Shown in pieces: positions 52,499 to 61,035 of a stretch of DNA of 64,000 nt. A program made the position numbers and the translations under genes. The notes under the pieces are model-generated. The model was not told the origin of the DNA and did no database searches. It worked only from the letters and a program-made list of their open reading frames with translations. Source of the stretch: an uncultured Tateyamaria sp. (GTDB taxonomy: Bacteria; Pseudomonadota; Alphaproteobacteria; Rhodobacterales; Rhodobacteraceae); contig CANMVD010000003.1 of assembly GCA_947501275.1 (NCBI GenBank), forward strand, positions 248,001 to 312,000, read 5' to 3'. Position 1 is the first letter of the stretch; each line of letters opens with the position of its first letter.

Positions 52499-52962
52499 TC
52501 GTCTTTGGCGCTGTCAGGCCGCAGTTCTGCGACGAACTTGTCAAAGTCGTCAGCCGCCTGGAAGTTCTTGTAAACACTGGCAAAGCGCACAAAGGCGACC
52601 GTATCGATCCGGTTCAGCGCTTCCATCACAATCTCACCGATCTGTTTGGAGTCGATGTCCGTCTCGCCCATGGATTCAAGACGGCGCACGATGCCCGAAA
52701 TCATCTGATCAATGCGCTCTGGATCAATGGGACGTTTCTGCATCGAGATCCGGATCGAGCGCTCCAGCTTGTCACGGTCAAAGTCTTCCCGCTTGCCATT
52801 GGATTTGATGACCACAAGGTCACGCAGTTGTACGCGCTCATACGTGGTAAAGCGCCCTCCACAAGCCGGACAGAAGCGGCGGCGACGGATCGACACGTGA
52901 TCCTCGGCCGGTCGGCTGTCTTTTACTTGGGTGTCAATATTGCCGCAAAACGGACAGCGCAT
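52495..52962 (-). CDS. nrdR: Transcriptional repressor NrdR
   Basis: NrdR represses ribonucleotide reductase genes in response to nucleotides. The 155-residue protein has the N-terminal zinc ribbon (CPFCGN near 3 and CPACGGRF near 32) with RRRRFC, and an ATP-cone domain ([20 protein letters not shown]). It starts the nrdR-ribD pair as in many bacteria. A hairpin lies between it and the next upstream gene. Confidence 0.95.
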   Translation of the reverse strand: MRCPFCGNIDTQVKDSRPAEDHVSIRRRRFCPACGGRFTTYERVQLRDLVVIKSNGKREDFDRDKLERSIRISMQKRPIDPERIDQMISGIVRRLESMGETDIDSKQIGEIVMEALNRIDTVAFVRFASVYKNFQAADDFDKFVAELRPDSAKDE

Positions 52963-53056
52963 GGCCTATCCCCTCTTCTTCATCCCGTCTGTAGTAGCGA
53001 GATCCCCATTGTCCACGAAACTATAGGGTGTTGTCGAGATTTTGGGTAGGGGGGAA

Positions 53057-53083
53057 ATGACACCGCTAGATGAGCGGTGTCAT
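53057..53083 (-). terminator. Hairpin after the secreted-protein gene
   Basis: A perfect 10-base inverted repeat, ATGACACCGC (53057-53066) and GCGGTGTCAT (53074-53083), with a 7-base loop, lies 13 bases after the stop of the minus-strand gene at 53096. On that strand it is followed by TTTCCCC, so the T-run is short. It probably ends transcription from 53096 and keeps it from running into nrdR; a role as a stabilising 3' structure is also possible. Confidence 0.6.
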
Positions 53084-53095
53084 CAATTTCGTGAT

Positions 53096-53545
53096 TTAGA
53101 TGCCGCGACGCACCAATTGGCCATCCTGCGTGCGCAACCGCAGTCTGGGCATGTCGCTGCACAACGCAAACGCGTGGGTCATCGACACGGAGCGGCCTGC
53201 TGTACGAGTACTGGGCGAGAAAAAGCCGCCGCCGCCCTCGCCGCTCACCTCTGTTGTGAAAACGACGCTTTTGCGCCCGGGCATTGTGGTGGAGGGGCCG
53301 CGCGGAGTCACAATTTGAATGTCCCCACCTCGCTGTCCGAGGACCCGTCGCACGTAGATACCCGCTCCGCACCACATCTGGGTGCCCCCGGCCCCGTCGG
53401 CCTCAATCACTTCAAAAGTGCTGGGCCCGATCTGCGCTACGGGCAACGTGAATGTGTCACGCCGCAGGGCAGAGCTTTGAGCATCAGCTAGTGTCGGGGC
53501 CGTCACCGCAAAGGCCAACGCAACAGGGATCATGGTTTTCAACAT
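53096..53545 (-). CDS. Secreted unknown protein, first of a paralogous pair
   Basis: A 149-residue protein with a clear signal peptide (cleavage near ADAQ at 21-23), so probably periplasmic. It shares a pattern with the product at 53654-54076: W-C-x-A-G (Cys59), L-x-Q-R-G-G, PGRKSVVFTT (89-98) and SMTHAFALC (Cys129). The two cysteines may form a disulfide. A glycine-rich loop lies at 102-108. AAAGGAG is 8 bases before ATG at 53545. I do not recognise the family and cannot assign a role. Confidence 0.8.
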   Translation of the reverse strand: MLKTMIPVALAFAVTAPTLADAQSSALRRDTFTLPVAQIGPSTFEVIEADGAGGTQMWCGAGIYVRRVLGQRGGDIQIVTPRGPSTTMPGRKSVVFTTEVSGEGGGGFFSPSTRTAGRSVSMTHAFALCSDMPRLRLRTQDGQLVRRGI

Positions 53546-53653
53546 CGCAAATCTCCTTTGAGACTGAGATAGGTGCGCAAACTGCATAACAAAATCACGT
53601 GTCCGCCAGAAAGACGCCGTCGCGTGTAACAATACGGTGGCCGGTGCGACGGG

Positions 53654-54076
53654 TCAGGACCCGACAACGCGCACCCGGATCAGGAACTCAGGCTGCGAAC
53701 GGCATAGCGCATTGGCATGGGTCATACTGAAATTCAGCCCCTCTTTGCGCAGGCTGACAGAGTAGGATTTGACTGGGTTGGCGACTGGCTGCGTGGTGAA
53801 AATGACGCTCTTGCGCCCCGGCACCGCAGCGGAGTTGCCCCGCGCCTGCAAAATATACAGCTCCCCACCGCGCTGCTGCAGATAGTCACGAGTGAATTTT
53901 CCGGCCGCGCACCAAATCTGAGAGGCACCGGCTCCATCATTCTCGAATGCCTCAAACGTGTTGGCATCAATCGGGCGGACGGGGATGACCACCAGTTCCT
54001 TGAGGAAGATGCGTTGGGCCAACACAGCCGTCGGAATCGACAGACACAAACCAATCGACAAAAGGATTCTCAACAT
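53654..54076 (-). CDS. Secreted unknown protein, second of a paralogous pair
   Basis: A 140-residue exported protein (signal peptide to about AVLAQ). It is related to the neighbour at 53096-53545 by IWCAAGKFTRDYLQQRGGEL (Cys56), PGRKSVIFTT and SMTHANALC (Cys125). Position and direction fit an old tandem duplication; 108 bases separate the two genes. GGAGGT lies 7 bases before ATG at 54076. Function unknown. Confidence 0.8.
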   Translation of the reverse strand: MLRILLSIGLCLSIPTAVLAQRIFLKELVVIPVRPIDANTFEAFENDGAGASQIWCAAGKFTRDYLQQRGGELYILQARGNSAAVPGRKSVIFTTQPVANPVKSYSVSLRKEGLNFSMTHANALCRSQPEFLIRVRVVGS

Positions 54077-54148
54077 CGCGGCACCTCCGTTGGGCACAGT
54101 GTACAGAAATCCGGGCGAGACGAGAACACCGCCCTGCCCCGTTGCTCC

Positions 54149-54556
54149 TCAGGCCAAATGCGCAACCACAGTGCGTTGCTTGGGTGCGTCACGGTGTTCG
54201 ACCAGAAAGATCCCCTGCCATGTGCCCAGCATCAGGCGCCCCTGGTGCACGGGAACTTGCAGACTCGTCGGCATCATTGCGGCCTTGATATGCGCGGGCA
54301 TATCGTCCGGCCCCTCGTAAGTGTGCGTCAGATAAGACATGTCCGGGTGCGTGCTGGGCGGGACAAGACGTTTGAAAAAGGCTGTAAGGTCCGTCTGCAC
54401 TTCCGGATCTGCGTTTTCCTGGATCAGCAGCGAACAGGACGTGTGTTGGACAAAAAGGGTCAGCAGACCATCCCCTGACGCCCAATTCGCCACATCGCGG
54501 GTGAATTCATAAAGCCCCTGCCCTTGGGTGCCAAGCGCAAACGTCGTGCGCTTCAT
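54149..54556 (-). CDS. yjbQ: YjbQ family (UPF0047) protein
   Basis: A 135-residue cytoplasmic protein of the YjbQ family, reported to have weak thiamine-phosphate synthase activity in E. coli; its true role is unsettled. The metal-site motifs FVQHTSCSLLIQENADPEVQ and LGTWQGIFLVEHRD are intact. The ATG at 54556 is followed by MKRTTFALGTQGQGLYEFT; it is 16 bases downstream of the next gene. Confidence 0.92.
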   Translation of the reverse strand: MKRTTFALGTQGQGLYEFTRDVANWASGDGLLTLFVQHTSCSLLIQENADPEVQTDLTAFFKRLVPPSTHPDMSYLTHTYEGPDDMPAHIKAAMMPTSLQVPVHQGRLMLGTWQGIFLVEHRDAPKQRTVVAHLA

Positions 54557-54572
54557 GCGCGTGCCCCGCACC

Positions 54573-54842
54573 TCACTTAAAGATCCCGTCCCCAAGCGAG
54601 TCGATCACCTGTTGCGCCTTTTCGATCGAGGCTTCCTCGGCTGCTTCGCGCCCGGACAGCGTATCGGCCCTGATCAGGGTATGGGACTTGGTCACGCCAT
54701 CAATGTCTCGTTCGATCTTCGCGCTGATACGAAACTGCCCGCCCTCGTGAATCGGGGTCGGCGTAATGCGGTACTCTTTATAGTCTTCAAAGGGCGCAGT
54801 TGTGGGAGCGCCGCCACCAAAAAGACGTTTGAGAATTGACAT
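54573..54842 (-). CDS. HlyU family protein
   Basis: An 89-residue protein resembling the HlyU family found in alphaproteobacteria, starting MSILKRLFGGGAPTTAPFEDYKEYRITPTP and ending KAQQVIDSLGDG. AAAGGAGG lies 7 bases before the ATG at 54842. The family name comes from Vibrio regulators, but this short form has no helix-turn-helix that I can see, so a transcriptional role is uncertain. It may share a transcript with yjbQ (16 bases apart). Confidence 0.82.
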   Translation of the reverse strand: MSILKRLFGGGAPTTAPFEDYKEYRITPTPIHEGGQFRISAKIERDIDGVTKSHTLIRADTLSGREAAEEASIEKAQQVIDSLGDGIFK

Positions 54843-54924
54843 GAGCGAGCCTCCTTTCGTCACACATTAGGTCGCAAGCGCACCGGGCACCAGACAGGAC
54901 AATGAACACTGCAGCGAGGGCTGC

Positions 54925-55464
54925 CTATGCTTGTGCAAGTGCTAGCGTGCCTTTGTATTCAATCAGTAGCTCAAGCCCCCTGATCCGCGACGCAACGCAG
55001 AACTGAATGCTGCCATCAGCGGATACTGTCTCTTGGCCACCACTCGGGCCAAGAAAAACGCTCGGGACAGGAACACCAAGCACACGTATGCCCGTAACGG
55101 GCATGTCCAAACCGGTTTCAGACGCAACCGGGCACATCGTGACACTGAACATCCCAAAACTCTCTGTGACGTGTGCATCACCCGATTTTCGCAAAGTGCT
55201 GCACAACACATGCCCGTCAAACGCACGCGTCCAACGTTCACCATCGGCAGTTCCCTTGATGGACATGCGCATGGGTGCGTTATCCAACGCCCGCGGAAAG
55301 CCCCCTATTCGACTTAACACACCGGCCAGCCAGTTCCCGTGCCGCACCGTAACTGTCCCAATATATGCTTGGCCCGCCGAGGCCGAATGAAACGCCTGTA
55401 GTTCGCGTGGCAACCGGTCGAATTCGGGACCGACAACGGATTTCAGAACGGCAGTCAGCTCCAC
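54925..55464 (-). CDS. DUF4166 family protein
   Basis: A 179-residue soluble protein that matches the DUF4166 family: VVGPEFDRLPRELQAFHSA, GTADGERWTRAFDGHVLCS and ESFGMFSVTM. The role of the family is unknown. The GTG start overlaps the DCC gene by 10 bases, so the two are translationally coupled. Five cysteines are scattered and do not form an obvious motif. Confidence 0.85.
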   Translation of the reverse strand: MELTAVLKSVVGPEFDRLPRELQAFHSASAGQAYIGTVTVRHGNWLAGVLSRIGGFPRALDNAPMRMSIKGTADGERWTRAFDGHVLCSTLRKSGDAHVTESFGMFSVTMCPVASETGLDMPVTGIRVLGVPVPSVFLGPSGGQETVSADGSIQFCVASRIRGLELLIEYKGTLALAQA

Positions 55465-55910
55465 CCCCCGCTCACGAACCGTGCCCGGATGTCAGGGCCA
55501 GGCATGATGCAGGTATCGTAGCGTCCAAAGATTGCGTAGCGATTGCGTGCGATCAGATGATAGAGCGGGTCCTTCACAAAACCCGGAAGAAACCGACACA
55601 CCGACAAGGCCTTCCATGGCCACCGCAAAGTATGCATCGCCGCAGCAAACGCGTCGAGCCGTTGGTGTACCTGACAATCGACAATAACGAGGTTGGTCTC
55701 AAACTCGTCAGTCGGCAAATCCAATGCCTCGTACAGAGACTGCCCAACCGAAGACTGCGCCAGCACAAAGTCAAACCGCCGCGCAGAGTCGTGTTTCAGC
55801 ATGAATTTGAAAAACCCGGAACACAGAACACACTCCCCGTCGAACACGATCACATCGCGCGCCTGGATCAGTTCGTTCATACGCTGGGGGAGTGGTTTGC
55901 TCTGCGGCAT
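55455..55910 (-). CDS. DCC family thiol-disulfide oxidoreductase-like protein
   Basis: A 151-residue protein of the DUF393/DCC family. The CxxC motif is FDGECVLCSGFFKFM with Cys27 and Cys30. DDs of the family name are partly visible further on, and RFLPGFVKDPLYHLIARNRYAIFG is the typical C-terminal part. These proteins are predicted thioredoxin-fold oxidoreductases. It overlaps the following DUF4166 gene by 10 bases, and about 70 bases separate it from rpoD upstream. Confidence 0.88.
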   Translation of the reverse strand: MPQSKPLPQRMNELIQARDVIVFDGECVLCSGFFKFMLKHDSARRFDFVLAQSSVGQSLYEALDLPTDEFETNLVIVDCQVHQRLDAFAAAMHTLRWPWKALSVCRFLPGFVKDPLYHLIARNRYAIFGRYDTCIMPGPDIRARFVSGGWS

Positions 55911-55979
55911 GGTCCATCATTCGGAATGCGAAGGACAGTGTTCAGGCCGCGCCCTGATGGCGCGGCCATGTGATGCAGG

Positions 55980-57968
55980 TTATTGATCGAGGAATGAGCG
56001 CAACTTGCGGCTTCGGCTCGGGTGCTTGAGCTTGCGCAGCGCTTTGGCTTCGATCTGGCGGATCCGTTCGCGGGTCACGCTGAACTGTTGGCCGACCTCT
56101 TCCAGCGTGTGGTCGGTGTTCATGCCGATGCCAAACCGCATCCGCAGAACCCGTTCCTCACGCGGTGTGAGCGAGGCCAGAACCCGTGTTGTCGTTTCCT
56201 TGAGGTTTTCCTGAATCGCGCTGTCCAATGGCAGCACTGCATTCTTGTCCTCGATGAAATCGCCAAGCTGGCTGTCTTCCTCGTCGCCAATGGGCGTTTC
56301 CAGCGAAATCGGCTCCTTGGCGATTTTCATCACCTTGCGGACCTTTTCCAAAGGCATTTGCAGCTTTTCTGCCAACTCCTCGGGCGTGGGTTCGCGGCCA
56401 ATCTCGTGCAGCATCTGACGGCCCGTACGGACCAGTTTGTTGATCGTCTCGATCATATGCACGGGGATACGGATCGTGCGGGCCTGATCCGCGATGGACC
56501 GGGTGATCGCTTGACGGATCCACCACGTCGCATAGGTCGAGAATTTGTAACCCCGGCGATATTCGAATTTGTCCACAGCCTTCATCAGGCCAATGTTGCC
56601 TTCCTGAATAAGGTCAAGGAACTGCAATCCACGATTTGTATACTTCTTGGCGATCGAAATCACGAGACGTAGATTGGCTTCGACCATCTCTTTCTTGGCC
56701 TGACGGGCTTCTTTCTCGCCCTTCTGAACCTGCTGCACGATGCGACGGAATTCAGAGATGTCGAGACCAACATACTGCCCGACCTGCGCCATGTCTGTGC
56801 GCAGTTCCTCGACCTTTTCAGCCGAGCGTTCGATGAACATTTGCCAGCCCCGGCCGGACTTCTGCCCCATTTCGTCAAGCCATGCAGGATCCAATTCACG
56901 GCCACGATAAGCGTCCACGAATTCCCGGCGGTTGATACGGGCCTGATCGGCAAGTTTTACGATGGCGCTGTCGATTTGCATGATGCGACGGTTGATGCCG
57001 TAAAGCTGGTCGATAAGTGCTTCGATACGATTGTTGTGCAGATGCAGTTCGTTGACCAACAGCACAATTTCAGCGCGCAAAGTTTGGTAAGTCTCTTCTT
57101 CTGCGGTCGAGAAAGAGTCATCTTCGTTCAGGGTCGCCGAAATCCGGCTGTCCTGCATCTCGCTCAACTTGGCATAATCGTCTGCGATGATATCCAGTGT
57201 CTCAAGAACCTGCGGCTTCAGCGCAGCTTCCATCGCGGCCAGCGACATGTTGGCCTGTTCGTCGTCATCATCATCGTCATCGTCTTTGGAAATCGGGTTA
57301 CCGTCAGCATCCAGTTCGGCTGTGTCTTCGGTCTTCGTTTCCGCGCCCGGGGTCGCGGCAGCAACAACCGGTTCTGTCACCTCGCCATCTTCGCCCATCT
57401 GGTTGCCAAACGTCGCCTCAAGGTCGATCACGTCGCGCAGCAGGATCTCTTCACTCAGAAGTTCGTCGCGCCAAATTGTGATGGCCTGAAAGGTCAGCGG
57501 GCTCTCGCAGAGCCCTGCAATCATCGTATTGCGACCCGCTTCGATCCGCTTGGCGATGGCAATTTCGCCCTCGCGGCTCAGCAATTCGACCGAGCCCATT
57601 TCGCGCAAGTACATACGCACAGGGTCATCGGTACGGTCGAGTTTTTCCTGCCCTGTGGCACCCAGCGTCAGATCACGCGTGCCTTCGGTCGTGACCACAT
57701 CGGTCGAGCCCTTCTGCTCTTCCTCTTCGGCCTCTTCGTCTTCGATAATGTTGATGCCCATTTCGGACAGCATCGACATCACATCTTCGATCTGTTCGGA
57801 ACTCACCTGATCGGGCGGCAGCACCGTGTTCAGCTGATCATAAGTGATATAGCCCTTCTCACGGGCTTCGCCGATCATCTTCTTGACAGCAGCCTGACTC
57901 ATATCGAGCGAATGGGCGTTGTCCTGATCTTCGGTCTTTGTATCTTCGTTCGTATCTTTAGCGGCCAT
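55980..57968 (-). CDS. rpoD: RNA polymerase primary sigma factor RpoD
   Basis: The housekeeping sigma factor, 662 residues. It has region 1.1 at the N-terminus ([26 protein letters not shown]), 1.2 ([30 protein letters not shown]), a long non-conserved insert with an acidic run (residues near 235-245), region 2 ([62 protein letters not shown]), region 3 and region 4 ([43 protein letters not shown]). It follows dnaG on the same strand with about 130 bases between, without rpsU. Confidence 0.98.
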   Translation of the reverse strand: MAAKDTNEDTKTEDQDNAHSLDMSQAAVKKMIGEAREKGYITYDQLNTVLPPDQVSSEQIEDVMSMLSEMGINIIEDEEAEEEEQKGSTDVVTTEGTRDLTLGATGQEKLDRTDDPVRMYLREMGSVELLSREGEIAIAKRIEAGRNTMIAGLCESPLTFQAITIWRDELLSEEILLRDVIDLEATFGNQMGEDGEVTEPVVAAATPGAETKTEDTAELDADGNPISKDDDDDDDDEQANMSLAAMEAALKPQVLETLDIIADDYAKLSEMQDSRISATLNEDDSFSTAEEETYQTLRAEIVLLVNELHLHNNRIEALIDQLYGINRRIMQIDSAIVKLADQARINRREFVDAYRGRELDPAWLDEMGQKSGRGWQMFIERSAEKVEELRTDMAQVGQYVGLDISEFRRIVQQVQKGEKEARQAKKEMVEANLRLVISIAKKYTNRGLQFLDLIQEGNIGLMKAVDKFEYRRGYKFSTYATWWIRQAITRSIADQARTIRIPVHMIETINKLVRTGRQMLHEIGREPTPEELAEKLQMPLEKVRKVMKIAKEPISLETPIGDEEDSQLGDFIEDKNAVLPLDSAIQENLKETTTRVLASLTPREERVLRMRFGIGMNTDHTLEEVGQQFSVTRERIRQIEAKALRKLKHPSRSRKLRSFLDQ

Positions 57969-57995
57969 GCTGGGCTCCTTAACCGGGGCTCATCA

Positions 57996-58018
57996 GTGAT
58001 TCGCATCCCCCGAATCAC
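57996..58018 (-). other. Hairpin in the dnaG-rpoD spacer
   Basis: A perfect 8-base inverted repeat, GTGATTCG (57996-58003) and CGAATCAC (58011-58018), with a 7-base loop lies 28 bases before the rpoD start. Another copy of GTGATTCGG starts at 58044. As there is no following T-run it is more likely an operator or leader structure for rpoD than a terminator. Binding partner unknown. Confidence 0.4.
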
Positions 58019-58098
58019 CTGAAAGAATCATTTAGTGCTTTGGGTGATTCGGCCACCCACTTACAGTCATTTTCTTAACGTTTCGCGGCCAAAACGCA

Positions 58099-60066
58099 TC
58101 ACCGTCCTGGCTTGGAAAAGCTGATTTGGTCCATCAAGGCGGCAAAAGCATCGCGTTCCTGCCTGCTGACGCGGGCACCATTGTCACCAGTTTCGTATTC
58201 TGCGCTGTCTTCTTGTGCGCTGCGCGTGGCACTTGCCGCCGCTGCCGCAGCCTGCCGCAATCGCCAGGTCACGCCTTCATCAGCAACACCTTCGAGGTCT
58301 TGCACCGCATCTGCGATCTCATCGTCCAATCCCCGCGCCGCGCTGAGTTTTGCGAGCTCTTCGGCCACGGTCATGCGGGCCATGTCGGCGTCACCTGGGG
58401 TGCGGATCGACGGGGTTATTGCCACATGGCGCGCATTCAGGAGGTTATCAAGGGCATCCGGCCCCAGTGCGGACAATATTTTATCGCGCAACACCTCAGC
58501 GCCGTCCAAACCGTGACGCAGAATCAGGTCGCGCAGATGCGCATGCGTCTGGTCGTGGCATGGCAGGCTTTCGAGCCCGCTTTCGAATTCCGTCACCACA
58601 TCAGGCGTCACGATCAGGGACGCAAGGATCACCGCCTCACGTAAATGATCAGTGGCGGCCTCGCCTGCCGCGGTGGCCAAAACGGAGGATTTTGTACTGG
58701 GCATCGCCGGTTGCGGCGCGTTTTGCCAACCACGTCCGGTGAACCGCCCACCGCCGCTCTGTTTTGGCGCCGAGGGGCGCGCGGTTCGGAACAGCTCCCA
58801 CCGCAGGTCTTTGATTTCCTGACCATAGTGCTGACGGATCGACGGATCGGCGATCAACTTGATCTTGTCCCGCAATGCCTTGTCGAGCGCCGCCTTACGC
58901 TCGGGGCTGTCGAAAACTCGGCCTTCGGTCTCGCGCTGCCACAGCAGTCGGACCATCGGCATGGCCCCATCCAGCAACTTTTGCAGTGCGCCTGCCCCTT
59001 GCGCCTTGAGCAGATCATCAGGGTCTTGTCCGTCCGGCATCAGCGCAAATCGCAGGGATTTGCCCGCCTCCAGCGCAGGCAAGGCCAGATCAATCAGCCG
59101 CATCGCCGCGCGCAGGCCCGCCTTGTCACCGTCCAGCGCAATGATCGGTTCGTCCGCAATGCGCCACAGCATAGCCAACTGATGCTCTGTCACGGCAGTT
59201 CCCAACGGAGCAACCGCCGCGCCAAACCCGTGTTCGGCCAGGGCAATCACATCCATGTAGCCTTCAGCCACGATCAATGGCTGGCCTTTGCCCGCCGCCG
59301 TGCGTGCGGGCCCGTGATTGTAAAGGCTGCGGCCCTTGTCGAACAGTTCAGTCTCGGGGGAATTCAGGTACTTGGCGTTGTCATTGGGGTCCATCGCGCG
59401 GCCCCCAAAAGCGATACAGCGGCCACGCGCATCGCGGATCGGGAACATGATGCGCCCCCGGAACGTGTCATAGGGCTTGCCGCCCTTCTGGCTGGGCTTG
59501 GCAAGACCTGCCCCAAGGATCAGATCGTCCTCAACGCCCTTGCCCTTCAACGCATCCCACAAGCCTTGCCACGCATCCGGGGCAAATCCGATCTCCCAAC
59601 GTTCTTGCGCTGCTGGATCGAGACCACGCCGCTCCAGATAGGCGCGAGCGTCAGACGCGGCGCCGGTCTTGAGTTGCAGACGGAAGTGCTGCACCGCCTG
59701 TTCCATGACATCAGCGAGCAACGTGCGGCGGTCCGCCTTTTCCTGCGCCTGTGGGTCACGTTCGGGCATCGGCATCCCGGCCTCGGCTGCCAAGATCTGC
59801 ACGGCTTCCATAAAGCCGACATTTTCGGTCTCGCGGACAAAGGAAATCGCGTCGCCCTTGGCGTGGCAGCCAAAGCAGTAATAATAGCCCTTGCGATCAT
59901 CGACGTGAAAGCTGGCCGTTTTTTCGTGATGAAACGGACAGGGTGACCACAAATCTCCCTTGCCCTGATTGGACTTGCGTGCATCCCACATAACCTTGCG
60001 GCCAACGACCTGCCCGATGCTCAAGCGGGTGCGTAATTCGTCAAGGAATCCGGGGGGCAGGCTCAT
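58099..60066 (-). CDS. dnaG: DNA primase DnaG
   Basis: DnaG makes RNA primers at the replication fork. The 655-residue protein has the CHC2 zinc finger (Cys43, His46, Cys64, Cys67 in CPFHHEKTASFHVDDRKGYYYCFGC), the RNA polymerase core with the TOPRIM motif (PLIVAEGYMDVIALAEHGF and IALDGDKAGLRAAMRLID) and a C-terminal helicase-binding part that is poorly conserved. The zinc-finger linker and Walker-free core are normal. It precedes rpoD as in the macromolecular synthesis operon. Confidence 0.97.
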   Translation of the reverse strand: MSLPPGFLDELRTRLSIGQVVGRKVMWDARKSNQGKGDLWSPCPFHHEKTASFHVDDRKGYYYCFGCHAKGDAISFVRETENVGFMEAVQILAAEAGMPMPERDPQAQEKADRRTLLADVMEQAVQHFRLQLKTGAASDARAYLERRGLDPAAQERWEIGFAPDAWQGLWDALKGKGVEDDLILGAGLAKPSQKGGKPYDTFRGRIMFPIRDARGRCIAFGGRAMDPNDNAKYLNSPETELFDKGRSLYNHGPARTAAGKGQPLIVAEGYMDVIALAEHGFGAAVAPLGTAVTEHQLAMLWRIADEPIIALDGDKAGLRAAMRLIDLALPALEAGKSLRFALMPDGQDPDDLLKAQGAGALQKLLDGAMPMVRLLWQRETEGRVFDSPERKAALDKALRDKIKLIADPSIRQHYGQEIKDLRWELFRTARPSAPKQSGGGRFTGRGWQNAPQPAMPSTKSSVLATAAGEAATDHLREAVILASLIVTPDVVTEFESGLESLPCHDQTHAHLRDLILRHGLDGAEVLRDKILSALGPDALDNLLNARHVAITPSIRTPGDADMARMTVAEELAKLSAARGLDDEIADAVQDLEGVADEGVTWRLRQAAAAAASATRSAQEDSAEYETGDNGARVSRQERDAFAALMDQISFSKPGR

Positions 60067-60107
60067 AGCGTTATATGTGGGGTGAGAGCGGCAAGAGTCC
60101 AGTCATC

Positions 60108-60416
60108 CTACTGCTGCAGGCACAACTCATTCCATGCGGCGGAATAGTCGTTCTTGCGAAGATCCCGGCGTTTTTGTTCGTAAATCCAAGGCGTCACTAA
60201 AGGGATCGCTGTGTTGAAACGCTCGGGCCATGCGGGCTCTTGCGCAAGGATGTGAGCCTTCACTTCACGCTCATCCACTCGGTCAAGGCGGGCCTGTTGA
60301 ACTGCCGCGACGACATCCGCCTGATAGCCACAGGACTCAACCTTGTCAGCATCCTCTTGGGCAAAGGCCGGTGCGGCGCAAAGAAGAAGGGCGGCGATCA
60401 GGGCAGATTTGGTCAC
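60108..60416 (-). CDS. Small secreted hypothetical protein
   Basis: A 102-residue protein from a GTG start with GGAG 9 bases upstream. A signal peptide (KSALIAALLLCAAPAFAQ) is followed by a short, mostly helical, mature part with two cysteines (CGYQADVV near 29 and the C-terminal NELCLQQ) that could form a disulfide. I do not recognise it. It sits between dnaG and soxG on the same strand, with gaps of about 40 and 75 bases. Confidence 0.75.
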   Translation of the reverse strand: MTKSALIAALLLCAAPAFAQEDADKVESCGYQADVVAAVQQARLDRVDEREVKAHILAQEPAWPERFNTAIPLVTPWIYEQKRRDLRKNDYSAAWNELCLQQ

Positions 60417-60489
60417 GGCGGGCAGCTCCGGTGTTGTGAATCAGTCGTCATACCGTACTAGAACGCACCACGAGAGAGAAGACGCAGCC

Positions 60490-61035
60490 CTACCCTCGTG
60501 CAGCGACACTTTCCATCGCACGGCGCAGATCATGCAGCAACGTGCCCGCCATGGAGCGGAAGACCATCAGCACAAAGGTATCCGTTCCCACGCGCGTGAC
60601 CGAACCGTTCATGTGCTGGATCTGGGTGCGGGCCGTATGACCGCGCTTGAAACGCGCAAACCCAACATCAACAGGTACCAAGCGGGCCAGCACGTCCTCT
60701 GCGCCCGCCCCCGACACCTGCACGGCACACCACGCGTCGCTCTGATCCGTCAGCGCGGCATGGGTGGCAAGAGACGCATCCGGTGCAGGCCCCGCCAAAA
60801 GCACCATGTCGCGCCCGAACCAGATCGCGCGTGCGCCCTCCTTGCCCGTGGCCCGGTTCGGGGCCGGCCAGGCCATGCCGTGGGCTGACTTGAGGGCCGC
60901 GCCCGCGTCGCTGGCCTGGTCTACATATGGCGCAACAGAGGTCAGGACACCAAGGTCCACTTCTTCAATGCTGACCGTTCCGATGGTCAATACCGCCATT
61001 CCGTCCAGCGGGGTCTTTGCGATCAACTTAGCCAC
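60490..61035 (-). CDS. soxG: Sarcosine oxidase gamma subunit
   Basis: SoxG is a small subunit of the heterotetrameric sarcosine oxidase. The 181-residue protein begins with a GTG at 61035 preceded by GGAGGA; it overlaps the soxA stop by 8 bases. Typical segments are LAGPAPDASLATHAALTDQSDAWCAVQVSGAGAEDVLARLVPVDV and FKRGHTARTQIQHMNGSVTRVG, a YgfZ/GcvT-like fold. It ends the soxD-A-G run. Confidence 0.93.
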   Translation of the reverse strand: MAKLIAKTPLDGMAVLTIGTVSIEEVDLGVLTSVAPYVDQASDAGAALKSAHGMAWPAPNRATGKEGARAIWFGRDMVLLAGPAPDASLATHAALTDQSDAWCAVQVSGAGAEDVLARLVPVDVGFARFKRGHTARTQIQHMNGSVTRVGTDTFVLMVFRSMAGTLLHDLRRAMESVAARG

